Assembly: GCA_002897115.2 (NCBI GenBank)
Contig: BCIH01000006.1
Coordinates: 953,156 to 1,017,155, forward strand
Length of the DNA: 64,000 bases
Direction: 5' to 3'
Source of the DNA: Prototheca cutis
Lineage: Eukaryota > Chlorophyta > Trebouxiophyceae > Chlorellales > Chlorellaceae
A model generated the notes under the pieces. The model had not been told where the DNA came from. It saw nothing but the letters and a program-made list of their open reading frames with translations, and searched no databases. The first letter of the stretch is position 1. The number at the start of each line of letters is the position of its first letter. The translations under genes and the position numbers were made by a program. This document shows, piece after piece, positions 1-14,402 of the stretch.

Positions 1-1198
1 TGCCGAGGGAGAAGGAGAGCCGTCATCCAGTCGGCAGGGTCGCCTGCAGTCCCCCGCCCCGTAACACCACCCGTCCAATAAAGTGCACTCACGAGCGCTG
101 GTGTCGCCGTAGACTTCCCAGGTCAACGACACGGGGACGCCAAGCTCGCCGTACATGTAGTCCGTGGCCGTGCCGTGCGCCAGATACCTATGGCAGGCGG
201 GAGGGATTATGCAATGAACTCATACACAGCTCGTGTGATGGCTCCCCCAAGTAGTCAGTCGGTCTCGCACCCATGCATGGCCCCGCCCATGGAGCCAAGA
301 GTTCCAGGCATGCACTGAGATCTCTCGCCCAACACTTGTATCCCCACAGCACACGTACCCGACGCTCTTTCCTCCCGGTCCGACGACGCAGGTACCGCCA
401 AACACAGCATCGTTGACACCACGTAGGAGGCCCAGCGTGGCATTGGCTGCAACGGCCTCGGCGGTGTTTGAGCCCGGCACACCGTCCCTGTGGTCCCAGG
501 GCATGAACATGGCCTTCATCCCGCTGTGCACCGCTATCCAGACATGCGGCTTGAACGCGCGGGCGGCGCCCCGGACCATGCGCGTCTCGGGTTCGCTGAA
601 CGCTGCGGTGCCCGGATACTCCTCGTTGGGGTCGTAGTCTGGTTCCCGTCGACCCCAGTCCAGGCCCCAGTTGCGATTCAAATCCACACCGCGGCCATTG
701 CGGCGTTCGCACTGCGTGCCATTCTCCACCAGTCGTCGCCCGGCGGTATTTTCGATGGGCAGCACCTTCCACACTGTGCGCCGCAGCAGCGCCGGCAATG
801 CTGCCCAGTCCTCGCCGGGAGCCACGCGGCGAAGGACCGCCGCCGTCGTAGCGCTCCAGGGCGCCGGTTCGCACAGCGCACGAAGCAGGTTCAGCCCGAT
901 CTCGGGGCTGACCAGCTCACGTCCGTGCTGCCCAAAGCCCTACAAGCAATTTTTGAAGGGGCGGCAAAGGATTGCCAGGGAAGGGGGCTCTGGGGGGGGC
1001 CCCGCGCGCAAGACGACGCATGGACAAGCATTAGTCGACCAGTGCTATCCTGTGCTGGAGCAAGACCCCCCTCCTTAAACTCCACTCCCTACGCCCACGT
1101 CCAGTGTGATCACCCCAACAACCAGGGCGCACCACCAGTATTCGGAGCTTGTCGTCGGCGCCGCCTTTGGCGGTGCCGCCCGGCTCCACAGTCACGAC
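1..1198 (-). CDS. M14-family zinc carboxypeptidase (partial, 3' end outside the window)
   Basis: Metallocarboxypeptidase that would remove C-terminal residues from proteins or peptides. Four exons join in frame on the minus strand: 1133-1198, 359-939, 93-187 and 1-43. They carry the M14 landmarks in order: QHGREL (zinc ligands His and Glu of HxxE), the DLNRNW segment, WIAVHSG (third zinc ligand His) and LTWEVYGD (catalytic Glu of the TWE motif). The last exon runs off the left edge, so the C-terminus is missing. The 22-residue exon ending in DDKLRILV splices cleanly onto GFGQHGREL. Further upstream, 1310-1470 reads as possible N-terminal exons, but three frames are plausible and none is diagnostic, so start and signal peptide are unresolved. 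Family call is firm; the subfamily and cellular location are not known. Confidence 0.88.
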
Positions 1199-2183
1199 CT
1201 GTGCACAGGGGGAGGAGTCGCCTAGTGGATCAAGGTGTACGGGTCGTTTCGATGAGGGGGAGTACGGTGTAGTGTTCCATAATTGGTGTGGAGCCTGCCA
1301 CACGGTTGCCAGGCTTCCCGGACCAGAGCGACCCNACGGCCTCCAAGCTGGTGCAAGGCGCAGCGTCAGCTGAAACCCCCAAACGGCTGACGGACACCCG
1401 CACCGTCAATGTGCTGTTGTACGAGGTGTTGAACCCCGATGCCATGACCGAGAGCTTCAAGACGGGGGGTGGGGGTGGCGGAGTGGAAAGTGGGCTCACC
1501 GGGACAAGGTGGCAGACAGAAACCTGATGCTGGACTTCCAACGCGCACACCGCGCATGCATGCACCTCCTCCAAGCATGCAACTCACGGTCATTGATGAG
1601 GAGCATTGTTTGACGATGTCTATGATGTCCTCGGACAAGGAGTTCCTGTGCGGGGTGGGGGTTGGTAAACAGCAATGATCTCAAATATCTTGGTGCCAAC
1701 ATCTGAGATCCCCGGTTAGCTCGGGGGTGCTGCTCCCCGACTATCCCAGACTCACGCGCTATGATACAGCGTGTAATCGGGCTCCGTCACGGGCTGCTTG
1801 CTGGAGACCCGGAAGGGATGCAGCAGGAGCAGCAGGGCGACAGGTAGCCATCCCCGCCATCGCCAGGCCGGCATGCCTGCACGGCCCCGCGCGCTGCGGT
1901 CAGCGGCGACTCCTCAAACGGCCATGCGCCTCTACAGAGCCTAGAATGCCATTAATTCGATATTCGACACAGCTCCTGCATGCCGCTGCACGAGTTGCGA
2001 CGGTAATGAACGTCCAGGAATGGTGGGCCGTTGCACGATCTGATCACCAGGGTCTCGGGGAATGCGGGAGCCCCTCAAAAAAGTGATCCAAAAGACCACT
2101 CGCGCATCACACGTTCTGTGCTAAGCATCACGGCTTGGTCAAATTCTCGATGGCGCATCGCGCGGCGAAATTGATGCAATTCC
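1199..2183. other. Intergenic region, probably with 5' exons of the carboxypeptidase
   Basis: The stretch lies between the divergently transcribed carboxypeptidase (minus) and BRAP2-like gene (plus). The part up to about 1640 may contain unresolved N-terminal carboxypeptidase exons on the minus strand. I see no recognisable gene, tRNA or repeat between about 1650 and 2183. It presumably includes the two promoters. Confidence 0.4.
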
Positions 2184-4817
2184 GTGCCCACCATGTACTC
2201 CATCAAGGTGCAGAACACTGCGGAACGGTCGGGGCCCTTGCCCGGCCTCAGCAAGCATGCAGCGGGCAGCGCTGTTGGCCCCCGCGAGGATGGCGCCGTT
2301 GATGCAGTTCATGTGGCGGACTCTGTCGAATTTTCTTCCGGCAATCCTCGCGTCGAGCACTTGACAGGTGTGGTCCGCTTGTACCGACATGTGCAGGCGC
2401 CTACACCCCGGGCGCCACCATGGAACCGCGGTTCCGGAGCCTCCCCAGAGCTGCCGGTGCGTGGGTGGCATGGGATGCACTGCCATGTCTTTTGTGCATG
2501 CGGGGATGCTGGCCAGGCTACCTGACCGTAGATGCATATTCCCCATTCACGCATGCCTCCACATGCAGGAGGGCCGGGGCCCTCAGCTCTGCATCCTGGC
2601 ACTGCCGCCGGACATGGGCTTTGCCGAGCTGTCCACGTTCATGGGCTCCCACTTTTCAAAGGTGCACTGGCGCGCGCGTCCCGTGGCTGCTGCTGGGTTT
2701 TGTGGCCCAGGTTGTCTGACTGAGCATTGTTTCTCTGCGATGTGGTCAGATTCCCGCCGAGCCCTTGTGTGCCTTTGGCCCTGCATGCTATTATGCATGT
2801 CCTGATGCTTCGATTTTGCCCCATCCACCTGCATTCCCCACACACAGGCGCTGGAGGCTCGGCTTGTGCGGCGGGAGGGCAGCACCAGCGGGGCATGCCT
2901 GGTGCTGCTGCGGTTTGGTGTCCAGGCAGATGCCGACGCCTTTTACCTGCGGCACAACGGCCGTGCCTTCTGCTCGCTGGAGCCAGACCTAATCTGCCAC
3001 GTAGTGTTCGTGGAGGGCGTGGAGGCTGACGGCCGGCCGTTGCCGGAGTGGGGCCGTGTTGTTAAGGATGGTGACGGTGAGGAGGTGGCGCGCACGGACG
3101 CAGTTACGAGCAAAGGGGACCACGGTGCTTGCACTGGAACCAACACCAGAACTGGCACGGTCGCCGACTCCAAAGAGCCCCCTGCGTTGCTGGAGTTGCC
3201 CTCGTGCCCCGTGTGCCTGGAACGACTGGATGAGGGGGCATCAGGCATCGTGACAACCGTGTGCAACCACCGCTTCCATGGCGACTGCCTGCGGCACTGG
3301 GGCGACTCGTCGTGCCCCGTCTGCCGCTACTGTTGTGCCGCCCCGGGGGGTGCGCAGGCGGCACAGTGCTCTACGTGCGCCAGCGTGGCTGACCTGTGGG
3401 TCTGCCTCATCTGTGGGCACGTGGGGTGCGGGCGCTACCGCGGATCCCATGCCCGTGACCACTGGCAGGCCAGCGGCCACGGCTACGCGCTGGAGCTGGG
3501 CACCCACCGCGTGTGGGATTACGTCGGCGACGCCTACGTGCACCGCCTGGCGCAAGCCAAGGCCGGCGGCAAGCCCGTCGAGGTCGAGGCCGCCAGGTTC
3601 AGTAATTCCGGTGCGTGGGATGTCCGGCGATTTGACTGGTGCGACGACTGCGACTCTGATACTGGCAATGGTGGTTACGAGGGCACGACCTGCGGCCCAG
3701 CTGCCACCACTGCAATGAGCGGAGACTCGTGTGCATCGGTCCGGCGGCACGCCGAACTTGGCAGTGGGGCGTCGGGGTCGGCAGGCGACACCCTGGACCA
3801 GGTGCTGGCGCTGTCCAAATTTGAAGCGCTGGCAGCCGACTACAACCAGCTCCTGGTCACGCAACTGGAAAGTCAGCGAACCTACTTTGAGGGCCTCCTC
3901 CTCCGAGCACGCGCCGATGCCGAGACCGAGGTATGCGCTTGTTTTTTGTTCTTGTTGTTGTCTGTGTGTGTGTGCACGCGAGGATGGGTGCAGATGGTGG
4001 TCCCCCCATGNGAATAATAGCAAGCCAAGCCCACCATGTTGTCCTCCCCACGACGTCCCCNCAAACTATGTGACAGGTTCAGGAGGCCTGGACGGCAGCA
4101 CGGACTGCAGAGGGTGCGGCGGAGGAGGGCCGGCGGCGCGAGGCCGACGCTCTGCGCGGACGCCAGGCAGCAGAGAGCCGGCTGGCCGCCGTCCGCGACA
4201 GGGTGGTCCAACTGGAAAGGGAGAACAAAGTGACCAAGGAGCTCTGTGACGCGCTGTCGTTGACCCAGAAGGAAATCGCAGCCAGGTGGGGAGTGCTGTA
4301 GATGCATGGGTGGGTATGCTGTTGAGCTTGGGGTGCCAGGTGTGGATTCGCAGAAGAATGATTGGAATGATGCCCGACCCTGCAGGTTAAAAACGGTGAC
4401 GGAAGAGGCAGCGCAGCAGGCTGCAGCCAAGGATGCCAAAATCCAGGATCTAGAAGAGCAGGTGTGTGTTGGGGGGGGGGGGGGGGGCCTAGATTGTATG
4501 TGCAGACAGGGTGGCGGGCCACTGCGCGAGGGGCATGGGGGATGTGCTGGGTGGCGTGCAAGAGGACATCTGTCGTGGCACCATGTTGCCGTTGCCAGCT
4601 GATTCATTGCTTTTCGAATGTCCTATACTGACAAAAAAACATGCCTTTTCAAATTCTTGCTCCATAGGTCCGGGACCTGATGATCTTCCTGGAGGCAAGG
4701 CAGACGGTGGAGCAGGCGGGGGGTGGCGNGCTGGTGGGGGCCTCGGTACTTCCGCTACCTGAAACCCCTGCCCCAGCAGCCAAAGCATCTGCGCGACGCA
4801 GGCAGACAAAGCGGTGA
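2184..4817 (+). CDS. BRAP2: BRAP2-type E3 ubiquitin ligase (RRM-like, RING, ZnF-UBP, coiled coil)
   Basis: Homologue of BRCA1-associated protein 2, a RING ubiquitin ligase that in animals modulates Ras/MAPK signalling. The first exon holds the typical VEFSSGNPRVEHLTG segment. Exon 2569-2661 (LCILALPPDMGFAELSTF) is the RRM-like N-terminal domain. Exon 2848-3930 holds a RING finger (CPVCLERLDEG, then CNHRFHGDCL, then CPVC) followed at once by a UBP zinc finger (LWVCLICGHVGCGRY, HWQASGHGYALEL). Exons 4083-4285 and 4386-4461 are coiled coil, and 4668-4817 gives VRDLMIFLEARQ and ends RRRQTKR-stop. All these junctions keep frame. The start (2184 or the nearby ATG at 2193) and the splice after the first exon are less certain. 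The intron after 4461 contains a 17-base G run. Confidence 0.92.
4471..4487 (+). repeat. Poly-G tract in BRAP2 intron
   Basis: A run of 17 G directly after gtgtgtgtt, a few bases inside a BRAP2 intron. It is one of several G/C homopolymer runs found in introns of this window. Confidence 0.9.
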
Positions 4818-5199
4818 TCTATTTCTATGANCCATGCGNCGTTGCGTGGGGTGATCACCCTGCTTGGTGTGTGCGTTTGGGGAAGGAGAACAAGTGCCNC
4901 TTGTTTTGGACGTCCAGTTGCNAAGTTGCTTGTAGCAATTTCGNNGATCTCACTGGATCAGAATGGGCATCCAGAACGAATGGTCTTGTGTTCCACCCAG
5001 CTGAAATTCGCGACCTGTACATTTCTTTTGTAACGTATTCTATCGAGATCGGCATGACCTGAAGCCAGATGATGGGCTCACTTGGACATCAGCCTGTCCG
5101 GCTGCAGGCGGCAGTGGCGGCCAGGCAGGCATGCGGGCGCGTACCATGCCGGCCATTCACCCCATTCTCTGCGGCGCCCGCGGTGTCTAAAAGTCACAG
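4818..5199. other. Intergenic region
   Basis: Spacer between the BRAP2 stop and the next plus-strand gene. It contains several single N bases and is less GC-rich than the flanking exons. I see no gene or structured RNA in it. Confidence 0.5.
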
Positions 5200-6125
5200 A
5201 TGTCGTGTCGAGCAACCCAGGGCGTGCAAGCGGGCCGCGGAGGGCCCTCGGGCCCTGGTACCTGCCCAGGGCCTGGATGTAACCAGCAGGGTTGTGCCCG
5301 CGGGGAACCTTCCTGCAGTGCAGCTTCAAGCCCAAGCGGCCGTGCCATCCGTCTGCAGGCTCTCGATCTACGGCACGCTGCAAGGTCAGCATGCATGGTT
5401 GCATGCAGCTCTGCGTGTTTGGGGTAGTGAGTGTGAAGAAGGGGTGCCTTTTGTACTGGGATGCTCCTGGCCACCTTGCATGATTTCAGGATCTCAGAGG
5501 CTGGGACAGCCAATGATCGTGTCACCCTTGAGCATCACATTACATCCAGCACCCTGCAACGGACTCTTCTAGGGGAAGAGGCCGTGGTGCCCGAGCTGCT
5601 CCTGGCAGTGACCAGGCTGTATGAGACACGGGCAGGAAAGCTGGATGCCGTCGTCCACCAGTTGCTCAAACAGCGGCGCACCATGCTGCCCGACCAAGGT
5701 CTGTGGCTTGTCCGGTCGGAATGGCCATACTGGTGGTGTTCTTTTTACTTAATCATTGAACAGTGCAAAAATAACCCGCTTGGGGTATCAGCCACAACTG
5801 TGTTTATCGTCTGCAGTGGCAGAGATGCTGGCGGGTGCGAGGCAGGACGGTGTGGTGGGCGCCTCCATGATGGCGCTGCGTCTTCCGGAGCTCAAGCGGC
5901 TGACAGCTGTCCTGGTTCCAGAGCTGGTCAAGGCCATTGACCGGGAACAGGCGGCGGTCAGGGCCGGCAAGCCGCTGGAAACATCCTCAGGCAAAGGCTT
6001 TGGCCATGCGTCCAGCACACCACCCCGAGCAAGCATGCCCCTGCTAGAGCAATGGGTACGACTCTCTGCCTTTGTATGCGCTGAATCCTTCAACTCTGTG
6101 CACATACCGACCAGCCCTTCCCCCC

Positions 6126-6176
<51 letters not shown>

Positions 6177-7172
6177 GCCAAACGAACACAGGAGGATAGG
6201 TTGCGCAGTGGCTTGATAGCGTGGCTGGAGCGCAAGGGCCGGGCAAAGCGGCCCCCTCAAGGCCCGGCACTGGCTCGATATTTTGCCGACTTTGAGAATG
6301 GCAATGAGCCCATGCAGCTGGCGCTCGCGCTGGCAGCGCCTGATGCTCGCCAGTTGGTGCAGGTGGGTTACTTCTGGAGCGGCGTGACACTTGCCGCGTC
6401 TTGCAGGTCTGGCAAGGCCGCGTGTGCCTGGAGAGAATGTAAGCCCTTCCCCCCTTCCAACGCACGCAAACAAGCTATTCCTCCACTCCCTGCCCAGGTC
6501 ATGCATCCACAAGGGCTGTCGATGCTGTCGGAGCTCCTGCCCTGCAAAGACAGCCTGGAGGCTTGCCCTGAGCCCCAGGTGTTGCAACAGCTGTCCTCCC
6601 TGGCGCTGTCCGGGGCGGTGGGCCTGCGGCGCGTGCCGGAGAAATTTGTCTTGGGCTTTGAAAATGTTGCAGGCGGCAACAGTGTTGTCAATGTTGAAGC
6701 AACCGAGGCCCTCCTGGGAGCGAAAGATGACGACACAGTGCCAGGCACAGCGGAGGGCAACAATAAGAACAGCTCGGGCAAACCAGCCCCAGTTTTGATT
6801 CTTGAAGGCACGGGCACGGAGCTTCTGGGACTGCGTGCTGCATTGTCTGCGCTGTGCTGCGCGGATTTTGGCCGCACGGTGGCGCCATCGGCCTGGTTTC
6901 CCCGTGACGGCCGGCTTCGTGTGCGGGGGGGCGGCCGCGCTTTCCAGCTCGGCGTGGTGGGGCCCGATGGGATGTTGGCCGTCCATCCCTTGCAGCCACG
7001 CCACGTCTGGGCCCTGGTGGACTGTTTGGATGTGGTGGCAGAGCAGCACCCGGGGGCGTTTCCTCCGCTGCCGCCGCTGCCGGGCATTCAGTGGGCACCC
7101 CTGCCTCAGCACCGGGGGAGGGGATTGACCGCAGGGGCCACAAGAGCGCATGCAGTCGCTCATGACCGATAA
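5200..7172 (+). CDS. Multi-exon protein of unknown family
   Basis: I do not recognise this protein. Exons that join in frame are about 5200-5385, 5488-5700 (from RISEAGTANDRV to TMLPDQ), 5818-6057 (VAEMLAGARQ to LLEQW), about 6192-6363 (EDRLRSGLIAWLERKG to PDARQLVQ), a short exon near 6408 (VWQGR) and about 6499-7172, ending AVAHDR-stop. The middle is leucine- and alanine-rich and looks helical (PELKRLTAVLVPELVKAIDR). The C-terminal part has mixed strand-like segments such as APVLILEGTGTELLGLRAAL and GRAFQLGVVGPDGMLAVHP. No zinc, nucleotide-binding or membrane motif is evident. The first exon is the weakest part: 5200 is one ATG choice and other frames are open. Coding is supported by frame continuity across consensus splice sites. 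Confidence 0.6.
6126..6179. repeat. (CA)n-(CG)n microsatellite in intron
   Basis: An uninterrupted CA repeat passes directly into a CG repeat, all alternating purine-pyrimidine. It lies just upstream of a splice acceptor of the unknown gene. Confidence 0.95.
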
Positions 7173-7763
7173 CGAGGGCCTACAACACTGCTGTGCACTG
7201 TTAAGTGACCTGCTTCAGAGCATGAAACGCAAACAGAGTGGTTTGGGGAAGTAGCTAGGATTGGGCACATTTAGCCCCCAGGAGAAATGGAGGGGGGTTG
7301 TCAGAGGTAATTGCCGACGTGATGCAGCAGGTGATCCACAACGCAAGCGCTTGCTGCTGGCAAAGGCAACTCCCTGATGCCCNTGTAAACGACGCCCCAC
7401 ACTTTCTCAAGCTGGTGAAGGTTACCATTCATATTTGCAAATGTGGATGAGAGGCTGATCGAACGCCAAACCATGTCGTGCATCCGGCTGTGCAGGGCGG
7501 GGCAGCGGACCATGGGTTCGCTGCCGAGCGCATGTGCGTGTTCCTGGGGATGGGAAAGTTGGTTCCTGTGCATAACGTAATGTGCCATGCATGCATTCTC
7601 AGATGCATGTGCATGCAGGCTGATGTCGTGCTTCCTAGAAATGGGTGGACGCGTGCTAAGGTGCGCTCACCCGATGCCATCAAACTCCCCGCAACATTCC
7701 CTCGCCAACCCACCTCTCTGCCCAACAGACCGGGCACTCCCACTGGTGCGATCCATTCGATCC
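7173..7763. other. Intergenic region upstream of glutathione reductase
   Basis: No gene seen. The reductase frame is open back to an ATG at 7587, so part of this stretch could be a longer N-terminal extension. The sequence from 7764 already begins a plausible transit peptide. Confidence 0.45.
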
Positions 7764-10818
<3,055 letters not shown>

Positions 10819-10929
10819 ATCCCAAGCCTTTTCTAACCACTGCATGCTCCCTTTGTCCTGTTCCCCCCCTTGCTGTGTCGTCGTGCGGCACCGTGTGGAA
10901 CAGAAAGCGTTACTTACAGTCCCCGTTCA

Positions 10930-12854
10930 TCAGAGCATGGTGTCTTCTGCAAGCTCATGAGCCTCACGGTCGAGCTCGGCCACCAGGGTCTGCAGCTTGT
11001 TACTCAGAGTGTCCATCGCCGTCAACACAATCTCCTCGGGCGGTAATGCCCCCGTCCCCTCCAACCGGAAAATAAATGTGTTCTGTTTGTAGGTGCGGGT
11101 GAGTGGGGCCGGTCCGGGTTCCGTCGCACCACACTGGGCTGCATCACATTAACCCCCCCCCCCCCCCCCCCCCCCAAAAAAAAAGGCCATCTAAAATAGA
11201 ATGCACAGCTCACTGGCTTGTCGTAGATGTCAATCACGCCGGGCTTTCCGAGCTGGTTGGCCTTGGCCAGCACCTCTCCATCACCAATGTAAAGCTCTGG
11301 ATTCGTCACCTCTACCTGCGGGTGGGTGTTTCGGTTATGGGGGACTTAGCTGGCCTGGCTCCCTGGAGTGTGGACACTTGTACTCCCTGACAGGCACTTG
11401 GTATAGAACCTCTGACCCAACGCGCACATACATTGCCGGTGATTTCGTTGTAGCGGAATGTCTTCCGGGGATCCGCGGCACACAGCTCCTGCTTCTCTTC
11501 CTCTGTGTCGGTAGAGATGACAGGGGGCTGGGTTGAGCCTTCACGGTCGTGATGTGCCTGGAAAGGTTCAACTTATTCCGCACGATGACAGCCCCATCAA
11601 AATCCGCACCGGTCAGCGTGTCCATGAGGTCCTGGTTGATCACAATCTCCGGCATGTACTGCATTGCCACCGTTGACACGGGCATCCACTTGGCATGGTC
11701 CTTGCCGGTGCCTGCATGGCCGTCGGTGGCGTGAGTTAGTCGGGCTCATGGGGGTGGGGGTTGAGGCGGCTGTGCAGCAATGGCAGGGGCGGGTGATGAC
11801 GTCCTGGAGCAAAGTCATGACAGGGTCCAACAATCCCAAAAACCCTCTGGCACCCCGTGAAACCCACTCTTTCGCGCAACGGCTCGCAGCTTCAGCTCCT
11901 GGTTCTTCCGAAGCTTGACCAGGAGGATGCCCCGACCGGCATCACCCTGGCCTTCCCGTGCAGCACTGCTCACGGGCACGACACCTGGCATGATTTTTGG
12001 GGGCCCCGAGAGACGGGTGAAATACAGTGCATGAATGAACACTGCTTGAGTCCTTAAAGGCCTGTGGGCAGTCCAGCAAAGGCAATGCCGGCTTGCAAAG
12101 GTTGGCTGGCAGAAGAAGCTCTGGCAGCACTGTCACTAACAGCGCAACTCAGGTCCCTGGGTCCTCACCGTTGGTGGGGTCGAGCGGCTGCAAGTCATCG
12201 CTGGTGACGTTCATCGTCTCGTCGCCCGTGCACCTGTGGACAACGGTGGCAGAAGAAGGGCTTGGGTTTTAGACTGCTGGGAACCTGTCGAGACATTCCG
12301 TAGCCAGAAGGGCATGACATGCAGGGGGGCTGTGGCTCCGACGTATGCCGTCCCTCGAGACCCCAGGAGGCCCTTGCCCTGCCCGCCCACCCACTGGACA
12401 CGCCAGCCCTCCACGCACCTGACGTTCAGTGCAAAGTCGACGTCCGTCCAGTCATCATCCTCTGTTGCCTCGTAAATAGTTTTCATGTCGTGCACGCGGG
12501 TGGACGTCAGGGGGATGAGGCCCAGGCGGTGCGACAGGAACTCGTCATTCAGCACGGTGGTGTTGCTCTCAATCTCCACCAGCTCGATAGCGATTGTGGG
12601 GACCTGGGTGGGCAGGACAGCACCGTGATGTGTGTTAGAACTCAGCTACGCATGGCCCGCTGCATACACAGCCAGGCAGTCTCCCACCACACATACATGC
12701 GCCCCCATCACCTCACCTCGGCCAGCATGATCCGCCGGAGCGAGTTGGCCACACTGGAATCCACACCACTCAGTACAAACTCGCAGTAGTCATTGGTCAA
12801 CACACGCAGTGTGATCTGGGGGTTCAGGGCTGCCCGAGGCCGGATCCCCGGCAT
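10930..12854 (-). CDS. RPB3: DNA-directed RNA polymerase II subunit RPB3
   Basis: Core subunit of RNA polymerase II, homologous to the bacterial alpha subunit; it pairs with RPB11 in assembly. Exons on the minus strand are 12717-12854, 12419-12603, 12169-12233, 11868-11984, about 11537-11695, about 11432-11500, 11214-11315 and 10930-11082. Diagnostic pieces are [33 protein letters not shown], the [14 protein letters not shown] segment, [35 protein letters not shown] and the C-terminal [18 protein letters not shown]. The start [17 protein letters not shown] at 12854 matches the family's usual beginning. The exact splice before [11 protein letters not shown] has two possible acceptors. One intron carries a 24-C/9-A tract (T9-G24 in the sense direction). 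Complete gene. Confidence 0.95.
11152..11184. repeat. C24-A9 tract in RPB3 intron
   Basis: 24 C followed directly by 9 A on the plus strand. In the sense direction of RPB3 this is a T-run followed by a G-run, ending close to the splice donor side of the intron. Similar composite tracts occur near 45570, 45727 and 48958. Confidence 0.95.
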
Positions 12855-13125
12855 CCTGCGAACTGGCCCGAGGCCCTTNCCCCGCTCCCCCCGTGTGACG
12901 AAGAGCTCGCTANCTCTGGCCCGGCCTACTCCAGCTCTGCGCTCGTGTATCGATTCCCCTCGTTCTTTTAGAACACATCAAAGAATCCTCTGACGCACAA
13001 TGGCACGGCATGTGCAACAAATGCGCCGGACGACAAAGTTTGTTTTGTGGAGGAGCAGGACCAGTATTTCGATTGATGATCTGCGGGCTCCGACCAGACA
13101 CTCTGGAGGGGGGGGTCCCCTGAAC

Positions 13126-14169
13126 TCACACACGGTCTGACTCTTCCGGCCCAGGACAACAGTCGTCCATGCCGGCTTGGTCCAAAAACTGCACCCCACA
13201 GTATAGGCAGTAGTGGTGCCGCTCCCTGAGGTAGGCCAGTGCAGCACCCATGGTCACCGGCGGTTCGTCGTCATCTACAGCGCATGGTGCCTTTTCAANG
13301 TGNGACTTGCCCACCAAGCCCCCGCCTCATCTGTCATGTGCGTCTCTGGCCAGAGCCCATTCTCATCTGCCAGCCCTGCCGCTCGCTCCAGACGCTCGCA
13401 CGCCTGCATCGGATCATTGCGTCATAGTCGAGTGTCGCGCGGCGCCAATCTCTCATCAAACAAACCAATGGCTGCCTGGCCAGTCAATCTGGCGCGCAAC
13501 AAACGGCAAACGCATCGTGCATGCCACCAACGAGCCAACAAGCCTTCTCTTAAAACAAGCGCACCCGTCGTGCGGCTGCTAGCGCTCGCCGCGCCCTTCC
13601 TCCCGCTGCCCGACCGCTGACCTGTCGACGAAAGTCCTGGCACATCAGCTCCTGGCTCGCCGCGGCGTCCTGCGTGCGCTGTGTTGCACCGGCCTGCACA
13701 GCNGTGCGCTCATGAGCATGTCGCTGCCGCTTCGTCGCGCGGCGGCTCCAGCGCCAGCAGCTCCGTGGCGCCCTGTGCCTGTATGCCGAGGCCCTGCCCG
13801 GGGCGGTAGCCCATGGCTACCAGTATCTGGAAACCCCTGCGACGTGTGGGCGGGAGGGGTCTCCAGGCCTGGCATGTGGCCACATGGCGAATGACACAGC
13901 ATGCAGAGCCCCTGACTTGGGGAACTCATTAGCCAGCAATGGCAGCGCTCGTCACACCTGTTTTCTTCCCCCAACGGCAATGGGAGCTTGTTGGGTGGCT
14001 TTATCTCCTTCTTTGGTTCCCAACGGTGGCGCGTCTGTTCCAGATCGCGCCGGGCCTGGGCATCGTACCCCTCCAGCAACTGCTCGAGGTCGTCGTCCTC
14101 TTCCTCGACGTCCATGCTTGAAGAGCCCGTTATCGACACATCATCCTGCCTGTTGCACTCGCGATTCAT
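13126..14169 (-). CDS. GPATCH11: GPATCH11-like G-patch protein with C-terminal DUF4187 zinc-binding motif
   Basis: G-patch proteins generally bind and activate DEAH helicases in RNA processing. The C-terminal exon (to about 13317) reads ALAYLRERHHYCLYCG, then CCPGPEESDRV-stop, the two-Cys-pair signature of the GPATCH11 C-terminus. Upstream, ACERLERAAGLADENGLWP matches the helix before it. The exon near 13720-13860 gives the glycine pattern of a G-patch (LVAMGYRPGQGLGIQAQG). The N-terminal exon begins MNRECNRQDDVS with an acidic stretch and a basic helix. The G-patch reading frame closes after AAATCS, while the continuing coiled region (KRQRHAHERT to QDFRRQ) is in another frame. Either a small frameshift or sequence error is present near 13740, or an unusual splice. 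A single N at about 13703 is nearby. Confidence 0.75.
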
Positions 14170-14402
14170 TGGTTGTTATCGATGCGCAGCATGCTGCCCT
14201 GCCAGAGTCATGGCGAGGACGCCCCAACTCGGAAAACCCTGATCGAGTCCCTCCATGAGCGATCGATCGGTCATGATAGCGCTGGGAAGTGTTCTACGTG
14301 ATGATGCGAACAAGCGAAAGCTGCCGGCAAAATGAATGAAATAATGACGTCAAGGTGCGGTGGGAATACCAGGGGGGCACGATCGGGGAAAAGTGACGTC
14401 GG

